A stretch of DNA of 64,000 nucleotides, from contig NZ_QFFJ01000002.1 in NCBI RefSeq assembly GCF_003308995.1, positions 930,001 through 994,000 on the forward strand, written 5' to 3'. Made by a program: the position numbers and the translations under genes. The DNA comes from Chitinophaga flava. GTDB taxonomy: Bacteria > Bacteroidota > Bacteroidia > Chitinophagales > Chitinophagaceae. Positions 35,708 to 45,090 of the stretch are shown piece after piece. The notes below the pieces were generated by a model. The model was not told the origin of the DNA, did not search any database, and saw only the letters and a list, made by a program, of their open reading frames with translations. Numbering within the stretch: the first letter of the stretch is position 1; each line of letters opens with the position of its first letter.

Positions 35708-36754
35708 CTACAGATCTTCCGCCACAATTTCAGCAGACTGCCAGGAATCGTCTAACCGGAGCTCTGCTATATTCTCTGTGGACTGCTGGAACAGCTGTCC
35801 GTTTTTATATACTTTGAACAAAAAAGGAAGGGGAGGCTTTACATTGGGATACAGCGATGCTGAATAGGGTATTCCTCGCCGGTCTATCATTTGTTTTTGT
35901 ACCCAGTAATAATACCATAGGTTAACAGAAGGTTTGTCGATCCTGCTGCCGGGTGGCAATACAGTTTCAGTATCTGTATTGGTATAGCCCAATTCCAGAA
36001 AATTTGTTTTACTATTATTTCTGATAGTAACCGGAATATATGGGTCACTCCAGGGCTGATCTGATAAATCCCGCAAGGCTAAATGAAACATATGGGAAAG
36101 GTTGCTGAAGTGGTAGCCGGCGGTACCGAGAGGAGGTACAAAGTCATTTACCGTTGGTCCTCCTGGCATTCTAAGCGTTTCCCTCCTATAGTTGCTGCAA
36201 TACACTTGTAATAAATTGACGGAGTCACGATTGTTTACGGTGACCTTAACGTTAAACGGAGGTTTTCCCATAGCTATAAATTCCTGTAGTTTATCGTTAC
36301 CTGGAATGATGGTGGTTACTACACGGTCGGCACTTAACACCTGGATACGTACATCATGCATTTTTGTGATATCGGATGCAACCTGTACAGTCAGGTATTG
36401 TTTGTTGACATAAAGCCAGTAATTGAGGTTCGGAAGTTTTACTCCGCCAAAAGGAACCATTGCAAACTCCTGGCGATTGTTAACTAACGTGAGTACGCTA
36501 TCAGAACGGGTACCGCTGCCAGTATGCAACTTTGTGTTCGCGGTCCGGAGATAGGAAGATACCGCGGAATCCGTTATCAGTAGATTACCTCCGGCATCGG
36601 CAACAGTGTTACTGTTCAGGATACCGCGTAGCCAGGTATTCCCCAGTAGCAGGGAGTCCTGTACAATCAGCCTGCTGCTGATCGTATGGGTTTGAGCAGT
36701 ACCTCTGAATAGGATCATTAACACGAAAATATTTAAGCACGAAATAAATTTCAT
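35708..36754 (-). CDS. Secreted protein of unknown function, tandem paralog 3
   Basis: A 348-residue protein with a signal peptide (cleavage near GTAQT). It shares with the next two genes a layout I do not recognise: a short region with DSLLLGNTWLRGI, then DSVLTLVNNRQEFAMVPFGG, then IQVLSADRVVTTII, then GKPPFNVKVTVNNRDSV, then an Ig-like beta-rich tail ending with acidic and hydrophobic residues. No cysteine pairs, lipobox or catalytic motif stand out. It is the third gene of a three-gene operon, starting 20 bp after the previous stop, and ends before a hairpin terminator. Surface or adhesin-like function is only a guess. Confidence 0.8.
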   Translation of the reverse strand: MKFISCLNIFVLMILFRGTAQTHTISSRLIVQDSLLLGNTWLRGILNSNTVADAGGNLLITDSAVSSYLRTANTKLHTGSGTRSDSVLTLVNNRQEFAMVPFGGVKLPNLNYWLYVNKQYLTVQVASDITKMHDVRIQVLSADRVVTTIIPGNDKLQEFIAMGKPPFNVKVTVNNRDSVNLLQVYCSNYRRETLRMPGGPTVNDFVPPLGTAGYHFSNLSHMFHLALRDLSDQPWSDPYIPVTIRNNSKTNFLELGYTNTDTETVLPPGSRIDKPSVNLWYYYWVQKQMIDRRGIPYSASLYPNVKPPLPFLFKVYKNGQLFQQSTENIAELRLDDSWQSAEIVAEDL

Positions 36755-36774
36755 AAAGTAGTATTTGAGGATAA

Positions 36775-37791
36775 TTAGAACATGGGTTCAATAACAAGAA
36801 GAAGATCACCATTACCAGGAGGCAGTGGAATGTTCCAGGGACCGGGCGTCATCAAATACTGACCGGAATAAAAGGAATCAGCAATATATACGGTAAACTT
36901 TGCTGCAACCGGCTGGATGGACATCGGGTGGTACTCAAAGGAAAATGAATCGATTGTTCCTGATGTCGAAGTGATAAGCGTATCATTTGGACCGCAGGTC
37001 AAATATAGTCCATAGGGAACAACGGAGAGCCATCCGTCAGGGAGTTTGTTCACCATTGTAATTTTTCGTCTGGACTGATAGATGATATCATTTTCCAGCC
37101 TACAGCTAATTACAAAAGGTCCACTAAGCCCGGGCAGCATCATCGACAGGCTGTCCTGGTAAGAAATCCTGGTACTAAATGTATAGTTAGTATGTTTATC
37201 ATTCTTAAAAAGATCATCATTCTGTTGCATCGATATCATATACCTGTATCCTGAATGACTATTATTAATAGCCAGCTTCAGGTCAAATGGCGATTTCCCC
37301 GGGATGGTTGTTTTACTAAACTGATTCGGATCGGTCCGGAATTCACTTCTTATTCCGTCTGCGCTCACAGCAATAACTGTCAAGGAATCGAATCCCTCAA
37401 CCGGTATGTTCTGGATGGATGGTGACATGATTATCTCAAGTGGTGGCCGCGCAGATATGATACTATCTAAACTGCCCTCGCCTGTCTGGCCTGCAGGGTA
37501 TGGAGTCATCGCCAGTTCACGGGTTTGCTCGTTGAGGGTTAGGATACTGTCGGCATTGGTAGAAGATGCTGTGTGACGAAAGTGGTACTTGTCAATATAG
37601 TCCTTCACCGCTTTTGCAGTAGGCAACGTAGTACCGGCTGCCGGAATATCAGATAAATGCTGCATTACACCTTTGACCCATACATTCTTTAAGCGTAAGG
37701 AATCTGTTTGCACACGTTTGGCGGTTATTATCTGAGCGTGTGCAATGTGCAACATCAAAGCAGAAATCAAGGTTAACAAAAATGTTCTCAT
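36775..37791 (-). CDS. Secreted protein of unknown function, tandem paralog 2
   Basis: A 338-residue protein with a signal peptide ending near AHAQ. Shared elements are clear: VQTDSLRLKNVWVKGVMQ, LPTAKAVKDYIDKY, ADSILTLNEQTRELAMTPY, VIAVSADGIRSEF and GKSPFDLKLAINN. The LPTAKAVKDYID part resembles the linker found in phage tail-fibre-like proteins, but no other phage feature is present. It lies 14 bp after the previous gene. The C-terminal half is beta-rich and diverges most from its paralogs. Confidence 0.8.
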   Translation of the reverse strand: MRTFLLTLISALMLHIAHAQIITAKRVQTDSLRLKNVWVKGVMQHLSDIPAAGTTLPTAKAVKDYIDKYHFRHTASSTNADSILTLNEQTRELAMTPYPAGQTGEGSLDSIISARPPLEIIMSPSIQNIPVEGFDSLTVIAVSADGIRSEFRTDPNQFSKTTIPGKSPFDLKLAINNSHSGYRYMISMQQNDDLFKNDKHTNYTFSTRISYQDSLSMMLPGLSGPFVISCRLENDIIYQSRRKITMVNKLPDGWLSVVPYGLYLTCGPNDTLITSTSGTIDSFSFEYHPMSIQPVAAKFTVYIADSFYSGQYLMTPGPWNIPLPPGNGDLLLVIEPMF

Positions 37792-37805
37792 AAAAATTAA
37801 TAGGG

Positions 37806-38846
37806 TTAAATGTCTTCTAAGAGTAATAAAATATTAGTATCCTGTTCGCTGATAGGAATAGATGGCAATTGCATGCCCGGTTCAAATAATTTTACAGGTT
37901 CAGCAACACCGTTCCGGAAGAAGGTACATTTGATTTTTTTCCGGCGGGCCGACTTGAGGTATTCACCATTAAGTGTGGAAATGGGGTAGGATAATGATAC
38001 AGTCACGGAGCCGGAAGTACCTGATGGAACGAAAGCCAGGAATTGTGCGTCAGGACCGTGATAAACCTCTTCAAGCTGTGTTTTTGCACCAATCACACGT
38101 ATGGTCACCAGATTTTCGCTGGTAAGGTTACGAACAGTTACATTCACTTTTTTACCTGGATTATTTACCTGGGAATTGACAGTTGCTGAAAGATTGAGCA
38201 TTCCTGCGAGGTTATTCATCCGGAGAATGATCGTGTCGTTGTAATTTGCATTCTTGTCAAAAAGAAAGCCGGTACTACATCCGTTTTTCCAGTATGGTTG
38301 GGCTTTTAATAAACAAATTTTGTCGGGATCTTTGTTTACCCAGGTAATGTAAGCGGTGAACGGTGGTTTGCCAAAAGCGAAGTCCATATCATTTTCCGTA
38401 GGCGTGAAATAGAATATGGTACGGATACTGTCGCTGCTGGTGATCTCCATTCTGATAGAATCTTCTGTAGACTGGGTGATGCCATAAAAGCTGCGAAAAG
38501 CTATCTGCAGGAATGGAGTGCGGGTGTTGGCGGCTCCTCCCTGCGCAACCGGTACCAGTATGGGCTGTCGGGTATTCGCGTCCAGCGTCAGCACACTATC
38601 CATTCTTGAAGAAGTAGTAACAGGTGGGATCGTGCTATGCTGGTCGATATACTGCTTCACTACAGCAGCAGTGGATACGGTCCGGTCATTGCCCGCCGGT
38701 GATGCGGGATTATCACGAATGGTGTTGATCCATTGTCCTTTCAGTGATAGCGAGTCTTTTACCTGTAAGCCTCCGGTGACAATCGTTTGCTGTGCCTGCA
38801 GGGCAGGGCAGCACAATAATAATGGTAGTAGGAAAATCAATTTCAT
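37806..38846 (-). CDS. Secreted protein of unknown function, tandem paralog 1
   Basis: A 346-residue protein, first of the operon, with a signal peptide ending near ALQAQ. Shared elements: LQVKDSLSLKGQWINTIRD, VSTAAVVKQYIDQH, RMDSVLTLDANTRQPILVPV, MEITSSDSIRTIF and GKPPFTAYITWVNK. The C-terminal half (about 200-340) reads like an Ig-like sandwich (VNVTVRNLTSENLVTIRVIG, SGTSGSVTVSLSYP). Function is unknown. Three copies in one operon with conserved heads and varied tails suggest duplication with divergence of a binding part (inference). Confidence 0.8.
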   Translation of the reverse strand: MKLIFLLPLLLCCPALQAQQTIVTGGLQVKDSLSLKGQWINTIRDNPASPAGNDRTVSTAAVVKQYIDQHSTIPPVTTSSRMDSVLTLDANTRQPILVPVAQGGAANTRTPFLQIAFRSFYGITQSTEDSIRMEITSSDSIRTIFYFTPTENDMDFAFGKPPFTAYITWVNKDPDKICLLKAQPYWKNGCSTGFLFDKNANYNDTIILRMNNLAGMLNLSATVNSQVNNPGKKVNVTVRNLTSENLVTIRVIGAKTQLEEVYHGPDAQFLAFVPSGTSGSVTVSLSYPISTLNGEYLKSARRKKIKCTFFRNGVAEPVKLFEPGMQLPSIPISEQDTNILLLLEDI

Positions 38847-38978
38847 ATTCGGGTTAACGTTCAGTACACCACAAAATTGAAAACTTCCTACTCCCTTTCC
38901 AAATCCGCTACTGGCAACACTTTCACAGGAGAAGTATCATACCCCTCCTTATAGTGTATCATCTTGCAAAACCTAACC

Positions 38979-41045
38979 TTAGCTGATCTCAAAGCTGTCT
39001 GTCAGCTTTAGTTTGCCGGCTTTCCCTTTGGTCACTAGATCGTGGACCTGTTTATCAGTCAGTTTTTTGCCATTCACTTCAAAAGGCAGTTTAAATCCGC
39101 ATACTTTGAAGTTGCTGCAGCCATAGGCGTTGTTACCTTTTAACAAAGCATGCTCTTTGCACTTGGGGCACTGCATGGTGGCCAGGTCCACCGGTGGCTT
39201 CTCTGCTTTGGGTTTACGTTCCTTTTTAGGTTTTTCCGGTGGCGGTGGTGGTGCATCCGGTGCGATGGTGATGGTTTTGTAGCTGGCGGTCTTTACTTCT
39301 TTGGTGAGCTCTACCACCATGGTGATCAGTTCTTCCTTGAAGGTGTCCATGGTATATTCGCCTTTTTCGATAAGCCGAAGTTTTCGTTCCCACTGGCCGG
39401 TGAGCTCGGCGCTTTTGAGTAGTTCGGATTGAATGGTATCAATCAGGTCCATGCCCGTTTGTGTGGCAAAGATGTTTTTTTTCTTTTTGTCGATGTATTT
39501 GCGGCGGAACAGGGTTTCTATGATATTGGCGCGGGTAGAAGGCCGGCCGATACCGTTGTCTTTCAGCAGCTCGCGCATTTCTTCGTCATCCACCTGTTTG
39601 CCGGCTGTTTCCATGGCCCTGAGCAGACTGGCTTCTGTAAATGCTTTGGGCGGACTGGTTTTGCCCTGATGTATGCGGGGTGTATGTGGCCCGCTTTCGC
39701 CAACTACAAAATCAGGAATGAACTTCTCTTCTTCTTCGCCTTCTTTTTTGATGCTGGTATCATTGGCATATACTTCCTTCCAGCCTGGTTCGATGATTTG
39801 TTTGCCTGTTACTTTAAAAGGTACCTGGCCTACTTTTCCCAGTACGGTGGTGTTGGAAATTTTACATTCCGGGTAAAACGCAGCGATGAAGCGGCGTGCA
39901 ATGAGATCATATATTCTTTTTTCATCCAGCCCCAGGCCGCCGGGATGTACACCGGTGGGAATGATGGCATGGTGATCTGTTACTTTCTTATCGTCAAAAA
40001 CGGTTTTCAGTTTAGGGATGGGGTTGGCCAATACGGGGGCAGTGAGGGCCGCGTACGGTGTCATGTCCTGTAAGATGCCAGCCACTTTGGGATGCAGGTC
40101 TTCTGAGAGGTAGGTAGTATCTACGCGGGGGTAGGTGACCAGTTTTTTCTCATAAAGATTCTGTACATATTTCAGCGTATCATCGGCGGAGTAGGCGTAC
40201 TTCTTATTGGCGGCCACCTGCAGGGAGGTGAGGTCAAAGAGGCGGGGATTACCTTCTTTACCATCTTTTTTCTCAAAGGAGGTGACTTCAAACGGATGTT
40301 GCTGCAGATAGTCCAGCCCCTTCTGTGCTTTTTCCACACTGCCGAGACGATCTATGGCAGCTGTGAACTCTACATCACGATACAGGGTTTTTAACTCCCA
40401 GTAATCTTCCGACACAAAAGCATTGATTTCTTTCTGTCTGGCCACGATCATAGCCAGGGTAGGGGTTTGTACCCTGCCGATAGACAATACAGCCTTGCCC
40501 ATACCAAATTTTTTGGTGAACAGGCGGGTGGCGTTCATGCCCAGGAGCCAGTCGCCGATGGCGCGGGCGCTGCCGGCAGCATATAGATTGTTGTACTGGT
40601 CTGCATCCTTGAGTTGCTGAAATCCATTACGTATAGCCTCTTCCGTGAGAGAAGATATCCACAGTCTTTTTACAGGGGCGGCGCATTTGGCTTTGAGCAG
40701 CACCCATCGTTGTATAAGCTCTCCTTCCTGCCCGGCATCCCCGCAGTTGATCACTTCGTCACATTGTTGTATCAGTCCTTCTATGACTTTGAACTGTTTC
40801 TGTACACCCTCATTCTCGATGAGTTTGATGCCAAAGCTGGGAGGGATCATGGGGAGGTCTTCCAACCGCCAGAACTTCCATTGTTCATAATAGTCGTGTG
40901 GTTCCTTCAGTGTACAAAAATGGCCGAAAGTCCAGGTTACCTGGTAGCCATTGCCTTCGTAGTAGCCATCCTTGCGTTGCTTCGCACCGATTATTTCTGC
41001 TATATCTCTGGCCACACTTGGTTTTTCTGCAATGCAAACTTTCAT
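38979..41045 (-). CDS. topB: DNA topoisomerase III
   Basis: A 688-residue type IA topoisomerase. The TOPRIM start is MKVCIAEKPSVARDIAEIIG, with GDAGQEGELIQRW completing the metal site. The active-site Tyr is residue 305 in LVTYPRVDTTYLS. SIGRVQTPTLAMIVARQ and the C-terminal GIGRPSTRANIIETLFRR are standard. A C-terminal zinc-ribbon (CPKCKEHALLKGNNAYGCSNFKVCG) lies at about 635-660, after a Pro/Lys-rich linker. It relaxes or decatenates DNA. It seems to be a single gene, 213 bp from its divergent neighbour. Confidence 0.95.
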   Translation of the reverse strand: MKVCIAEKPSVARDIAEIIGAKQRKDGYYEGNGYQVTWTFGHFCTLKEPHDYYEQWKFWRLEDLPMIPPSFGIKLIENEGVQKQFKVIEGLIQQCDEVINCGDAGQEGELIQRWVLLKAKCAAPVKRLWISSLTEEAIRNGFQQLKDADQYNNLYAAGSARAIGDWLLGMNATRLFTKKFGMGKAVLSIGRVQTPTLAMIVARQKEINAFVSEDYWELKTLYRDVEFTAAIDRLGSVEKAQKGLDYLQQHPFEVTSFEKKDGKEGNPRLFDLTSLQVAANKKYAYSADDTLKYVQNLYEKKLVTYPRVDTTYLSEDLHPKVAGILQDMTPYAALTAPVLANPIPKLKTVFDDKKVTDHHAIIPTGVHPGGLGLDEKRIYDLIARRFIAAFYPECKISNTTVLGKVGQVPFKVTGKQIIEPGWKEVYANDTSIKKEGEEEEKFIPDFVVGESGPHTPRIHQGKTSPPKAFTEASLLRAMETAGKQVDDEEMRELLKDNGIGRPSTRANIIETLFRRKYIDKKKKNIFATQTGMDLIDTIQSELLKSAELTGQWERKLRLIEKGEYTMDTFKEELITMVVELTKEVKTASYKTITIAPDAPPPPPEKPKKERKPKAEKPPVDLATMQCPKCKEHALLKGNNAYGCSNFKVCGFKLPFEVNGKKLTDKQVHDLVTKGKAGKLKLTDSFEIS

Positions 41046-41258
41046 AAAAAGTTGAAATAGGGTAACAAATATCGGACAATTTACTGTTTTTACCGGATTT
41101 TAATAGGGAGATAGCAGACGGGTTAATAAGAAGTTATCCTGGAAAGATTAACAAAAATAATGAATGCTAAATGCTTTTATTAACAATCATCAGACAACCT
41201 TTACCCTCCAAAACGCGTAGATTGTTGGTACGCTAACCTCTAAAAAATCCTGGCCCAT

Positions 41259-41846
41259 ATGATAGAGTTCAACCAGGCACTGATCGTTCTTGCGAGAGAC
41301 AAGGAATCCACTGTGGCTAATACCCGGCTCAAAGCCACTGTAGGTGATTTTAAAACACGCGAGATATTTCACCATTTGCTGATTCACACACAGGAAATAG
41401 CATCCTATACTACTATGGATAAATATGTGGTGCTGGAAGATAAAAGTGATTTCGGACTATGGGAAGAATATATCATTTTTCCCCGGCTGGCTCATAACCC
41501 CGGAGAGTCTATGTCCCTTGCCTTTAACCTGGCGTTCGCGACGGGCTATCAGGAAGTAGTGATGATTGGTATGGACTGCCCGCATCTTTCCCCGGAGCTG
41601 CTGAATGAAGCTTTTGCCATCCTGAAACGGAATGAGGTGGTCATAGGTCCTGCACAGCATGGGGGTTTTTATTTGCTGGGCATGCGGCGGTTTTATCCGG
41701 AATTGTTTGAGTTCATCGATTCCAGCTCGTCTCACTGGTTACGCCGACTGTTGACAGCCATCAACAACCTGCGGCTGCGTTTTACTTTTTTACCCACCCT
41801 GAATATTGTACAGGAACTGGCAGATGTGCCGGAGGAATGGCTATAA
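41259..41846 (+). CDS. DUF2064 / TIGR04282-family glycosyltransferase-like protein
   Basis: A 195-residue protein. The family start ALIVLARDKESTVANTRLKATVGDF corresponds to the usual pattern with KTRL, and GMDCPHLSPELLNEAFAILKRNEVVIGPAQHGGFYLLG is the metal and nucleotide region (family GTDCPGL). Such proteins resemble nucleotidyl- or glycosyltransferases and some are linked to arsenosugar synthesis; no arsenic genes lie nearby. The last codon and the stop (41844-41846) lie in a long palindrome shared with the convergent gene. Confidence 0.83.
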   Translation: MIEFNQALIVLARDKESTVANTRLKATVGDFKTREIFHHLLIHTQEIASYTTMDKYVVLEDKSDFGLWEEYIIFPRLAHNPGESMSLAFNLAFATGYQEVVMIGMDCPHLSPELLNEAFAILKRNEVVIGPAQHGGFYLLGMRRFYPELFEFIDSSSSHWLRRLLTAINNLRLRFTFLPTLNIVQELADVPEEWL

Positions 41847-42000
41847 CCAGGATGACCGAAGGGATTGTTTTGATTTATTTTGATTCCCCTTATGAGCGAA
41901 GAATAATTTGCATTTATCAGAAACAAGGCAAACATTGACTTCATTCATCAGGAGAATCATCAATAAATCAAAACAATCCCTTCGGTCATTGTGGTTACAG
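41841..42000. repeat. 160-bp imperfect palindrome carrying both stop codons
   Basis: A perfect 28-bp inverted repeat (41852-41879 and 41962-41989) contains CCGAAGGGATTGTTTTGATT. Outside it CTATAACCAGG (left) mirrors CTGTAACCACA (right, complement). Inside it the similarity continues with gaps almost to the centre, for example GATTCCCCT against GATTCTCCT and GAGCGAAG against GAATGAAG. The left gene stops at 41844-41846 and the right gene at 41995-41997, exact mirror positions about 41920.5. It may be a MITE-like element or a very long two-way terminator. Confidence 0.8.
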
Positions 42001-42348
42001 GCCCCAGTCTTTATACTGAGCTCTGATTTTGTTCAGGATGGGACCTTCAAAGGGGACGGAGCCACCGGCAAAGAATTCGGTCCAGGTGATATCGCTGTTG
42101 AAATGAGCGAGCGTATACCCGTTTTCGAAGCTGAGGTATAGTTGCCTGCGCTCGTCTGTCACCCGGAAGTGCCCCAGGGTGTTGAGTAACAACCTCCTGA
42201 GGGCACCTTTTTCCATATAATGTGCGGCGGTGTCATAACACAGCGGGAAAAGCGTGTGTACCATGACATAATCCGCCAGAAAGGGCTGGACGTTAAAATG
42301 AGCAGCGGCCAGTAATGACATCTCATAATATGCTGCTGCAGGTTTCAT
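41995..42348 (-). CDS. Small conserved-looking protein of unknown function
   Basis: A 117-residue soluble protein from the ATG at 42346-42348; the longer start would overlap the GH2 gene. It begins MKPAAAYYEMSLLAAAHFNV and contains VHTLFPLCYDTAAHYMEKG and ERRQLYLSFENGYTLAHFNS. There is no signal peptide, and I recognise no family. The start lies 1 bp after the GH2 stop, so translation is likely coupled to that gene. Its stop lies in the palindrome described above. Confidence 0.65.
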   Translation of the reverse strand: MKPAAAYYEMSLLAAAHFNVQPFLADYVMVHTLFPLCYDTAAHYMEKGALRRLLLNTLGHFRVTDERRQLYLSFENGYTLAHFNSDITWTEFFAGGSVPFEGPILNKIRAQYKDWGL

Positions 42349-42349
42349 T

Positions 42350-44989
42350 TTATTTCCAGGTTTTTTCACCTTTTTTCATTTTATCCAGGACATCCTGATA
42401 GTTCTTTTTTTCATCGGAAGGAGCCAGCTGAACAGCTTTTTCTTCATTGGCGATCGCGTCTTCCTTTTTGCCGGCTTTATAGAGCACCTGGGCATATGTG
42501 TCGATGTAGGCCGGATTATCGCCTGCTTTCAGCAGATGCTGACACCAGTTGGCCGCATTGCTGAGATGAGTTGGATCAGAGAGATTTTCAAACACGGTCC
42601 ATGCGTAGGTGTTGAGCTCATTGGCTGAAATGTATGCTGCACATTTCCCCACGTATCGGTCTGCTGTGGTAGCAAAGTTGTCGTAGTCTTTCTGATTTAG
42701 CAGATGAATGGTTTTGGCGCGCAGGAATATTTCTTCTCCGGGGGCGCCGTATTGTTTGGTCTTTGCTTCTATTTTGCTCCAGTCGGGTTTGGCGGCGGCA
42801 TCCTGTACATATGGCTGAATTTCTTCGCCAAAGATGATGCCCATCAGTTTCCTGTCTGCCTGGCGTTGTCCCAGTGCCTTGTTGATTTGGTCACGATTGG
42901 CCAGGAGTAGTGGAAATCCTTTGTCACGGGTGCTGGTAGTGAATTTATTGATAAATGCCAGCTGGCTGTTGGTGTAAGGAGCTTTCAGCTGTGCGATGTA
43001 ATCATTGGCGATTTTAACCGCATTGGATTTATCATTTACACTGGCAGCCATTTGTGCCAGTTGCTGCAGAAATGCCGGATCTTTTTTGCCTTTCTGGTAT
43101 TCTTCGAGCAGGGCGGCGTAGTTATTGTTGGGGTTGGTGGTATCGATATCTTTTACGATAAAGGCAGCTGCCACGTCGCTGGTAGGAGGTACGATTGCAC
43201 CATGTATCTGTCTTAACCGTGCCACGGGTATTTTAACTACCTCGCGGTCGTAGGAGATGAGACCGTTTTCTTCTGTTTCCACATCAAAGGGTTCTGTGTA
43301 GATAGAGCCGCTTAATCCTTCTTCTTCATATAGTTTCAGGTGTTTGTTCATGAGTTCGTATTTGCGGGTAAAGCCGGCTGCTGTGCTGGTGATATACCCC
43401 CATCCATCTGCGGCGTTCCATTGGTGGTTGGGTGTTCTTACCTGTACACCGCCCCATTCACCGAGTACTCTTGCTTTGCCGGGGAGGGCTGGTGAGATAC
43501 CAGGGCCTGGATATTCATGAATGTCGGTGAGGTCGCTGCTTTTCCATTTTTCGTTGGGATCTTTAGGAGATTCCCGGTCGTAGTTTTCACCGGTGTGGCC
43601 GTCAATCAGACGGGAGGGGTCCATCTGTTTCATGGCTTCGGTGAGTCGTTGCTGATCGTAACGTGCCCAGCCTTCGTTGAACAGTACCCAGCATACAATG
43701 GAAGGGTGGTTATAGAGTTGGGTGACGGTAGCGATATTTTCCTTTTCAAAGTTTTTTCTGGCGCCAACGGTAGTATTGGGACAAGTGACCATATCCTGCC
43801 ATACGAGGATCCCTTCGCGGTCGCAGTGATAGTACCAGCGGTCAGGCTCTACTTTTACGTGTTTACGGATGGTGTTGAAGCCCATGGACTTCACTGCGAG
43901 GACATCAAATTTGAGTGCTTCGTCAGTAGGGGCGGCATAGAGTCCGTCGGGCCAGAAGCCCTGGTCGAGTACGCCGAGGTTGTAGGTATATTTACCGTTC
44001 AGGAAGATGCGTTCCTGGCCGTTTTCATCTTTTTTGATTTCTATTTTGCGCATACCGAAGTAGGATGCTACTGTATCAACTACTTTATTGTTGTAGAGCA
44101 GTCTGACGGAGAGATCGTAAAGGAAGGGGGTGTTGGGAGACCAGAGTTGAGGATTGGGTACTGACAGTTGAAGGTCGGTGTTGGGTTTACCTTTTATGCT
44201 GCCGATGACGTTTCCTTTGCTGCTGGCGATAGCTTCCACCGTATAGCCGTTGGCGTTACCATCGGTGCTAACGCGGATATCGAGTCGTTGCTGATCTATC
44301 TGGGGCACCATTTTCAGGTCGGCTATATATACAGGGGGTACGGTTTCAAGCCATACGGTCTGCCAGATGCCGCTGCTGCCGGTGTAGAGGATATTGCGTG
44401 GTTGCAGTACCTGTTTGCCATGGGGGTTGTCACCCTGGTCGGTAGGGTCGAGTACAGACACTACCAGTTCATTATTTTTATCTTTCAGGTGTTCGGTGAT
44501 ATCGATGTTGAAGCCGGTATATCCGCCGTTATGTTCACCGATTTTTTTTCCGTTGAGGAATACGGTGGTGTTATAGTCTACTGCACCGAAGTGGAGTATG
44601 GTTTTGTCTTTTCCTTTGGAGGCTGGTTTGTTGAAAGTCCGTTTATACCAGAGGCGCTGGTCGGGCAGTAATGTTTTGCCGACACCAGAAAGGGCAGATT
44701 CCAGTGGGAAAGGGACGAGTATCTGGTTGCTGTAGGTGGTGGGAGGTGTTTGCTCAGCGGCGCTGGTGATGGTATAGTTCCAGAGGCCGTTAAGGTTCTC
44801 CCAGCCGGACCGCACCATTTGGGGGCGGGGATATTCAGGCAGGACGCTGGATGGTTTGACATCTTTGGCCCACCTTGTTTGCAGCGGGGAAGGTTTCATT
44901 TTCCAGGAATCGGACGTCTGGCCGGACGTGAGGATACTGAGGGTCGTGCATCCGATAACGAGGAATGCAGTGCTAATTTGTCGTAACAT
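42350..44989 (-). CDS. Secreted GH2 glycoside hydrolase with C-terminal TPR-like extension
   Basis: An 879-residue protein with a signal peptide (cleavage near LTSGQ, residue about 24). The GH2 core spans about 40-600: sugar-binding, Ig-like and TIM-barrel domains with Glu439 (LFNEGWARY) as acid/base and Glu511 (VLGEWGGVQ) as nucleophile candidate. The barrel is followed by about 265 residues of helices that end in a TPR-like unit (YAQVLYKAGKKEDAIANEEKAVQLAPSDEKKNY). This tail is not part of common GH2 enzymes and is missing from the paralog at 18007-19851. It may dock to a partner. Upstream on the same strand are FecR and the sigma factor, 101 bp away. Confidence 0.9.
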   Translation of the reverse strand: MLRQISTAFLVIGCTTLSILTSGQTSDSWKMKPSPLQTRWAKDVKPSSVLPEYPRPQMVRSGWENLNGLWNYTITSAAEQTPPTTYSNQILVPFPLESALSGVGKTLLPDQRLWYKRTFNKPASKGKDKTILHFGAVDYNTTVFLNGKKIGEHNGGYTGFNIDITEHLKDKNNELVVSVLDPTDQGDNPHGKQVLQPRNILYTGSSGIWQTVWLETVPPVYIADLKMVPQIDQQRLDIRVSTDGNANGYTVEAIASSKGNVIGSIKGKPNTDLQLSVPNPQLWSPNTPFLYDLSVRLLYNNKVVDTVASYFGMRKIEIKKDENGQERIFLNGKYTYNLGVLDQGFWPDGLYAAPTDEALKFDVLAVKSMGFNTIRKHVKVEPDRWYYHCDREGILVWQDMVTCPNTTVGARKNFEKENIATVTQLYNHPSIVCWVLFNEGWARYDQQRLTEAMKQMDPSRLIDGHTGENYDRESPKDPNEKWKSSDLTDIHEYPGPGISPALPGKARVLGEWGGVQVRTPNHQWNAADGWGYITSTAAGFTRKYELMNKHLKLYEEEGLSGSIYTEPFDVETEENGLISYDREVVKIPVARLRQIHGAIVPPTSDVAAAFIVKDIDTTNPNNNYAALLEEYQKGKKDPAFLQQLAQMAASVNDKSNAVKIANDYIAQLKAPYTNSQLAFINKFTTSTRDKGFPLLLANRDQINKALGQRQADRKLMGIIFGEEIQPYVQDAAAKPDWSKIEAKTKQYGAPGEEIFLRAKTIHLLNQKDYDNFATTADRYVGKCAAYISANELNTYAWTVFENLSDPTHLSNAANWCQHLLKAGDNPAYIDTYAQVLYKAGKKEDAIANEEKAVQLAPSDEKKNYQDVLDKMKKGEKTWK

Positions 44990-45090
44990 GTTTAAGGTCG
45001 GTTAAGGTCTTACATTAACGATGTATATAAAATATACGCTTTGCGGGGTGTTAAGAGGCCGCAGCAGGTTATTTTGGCTGGTATGGATAT

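Noticed and set aside
35708..38846. Prophage tail-fibre region
   Set aside because: Only a short AVKxYID-like segment resembles tail fibres; all three proteins have signal peptides and no phage gene is near.
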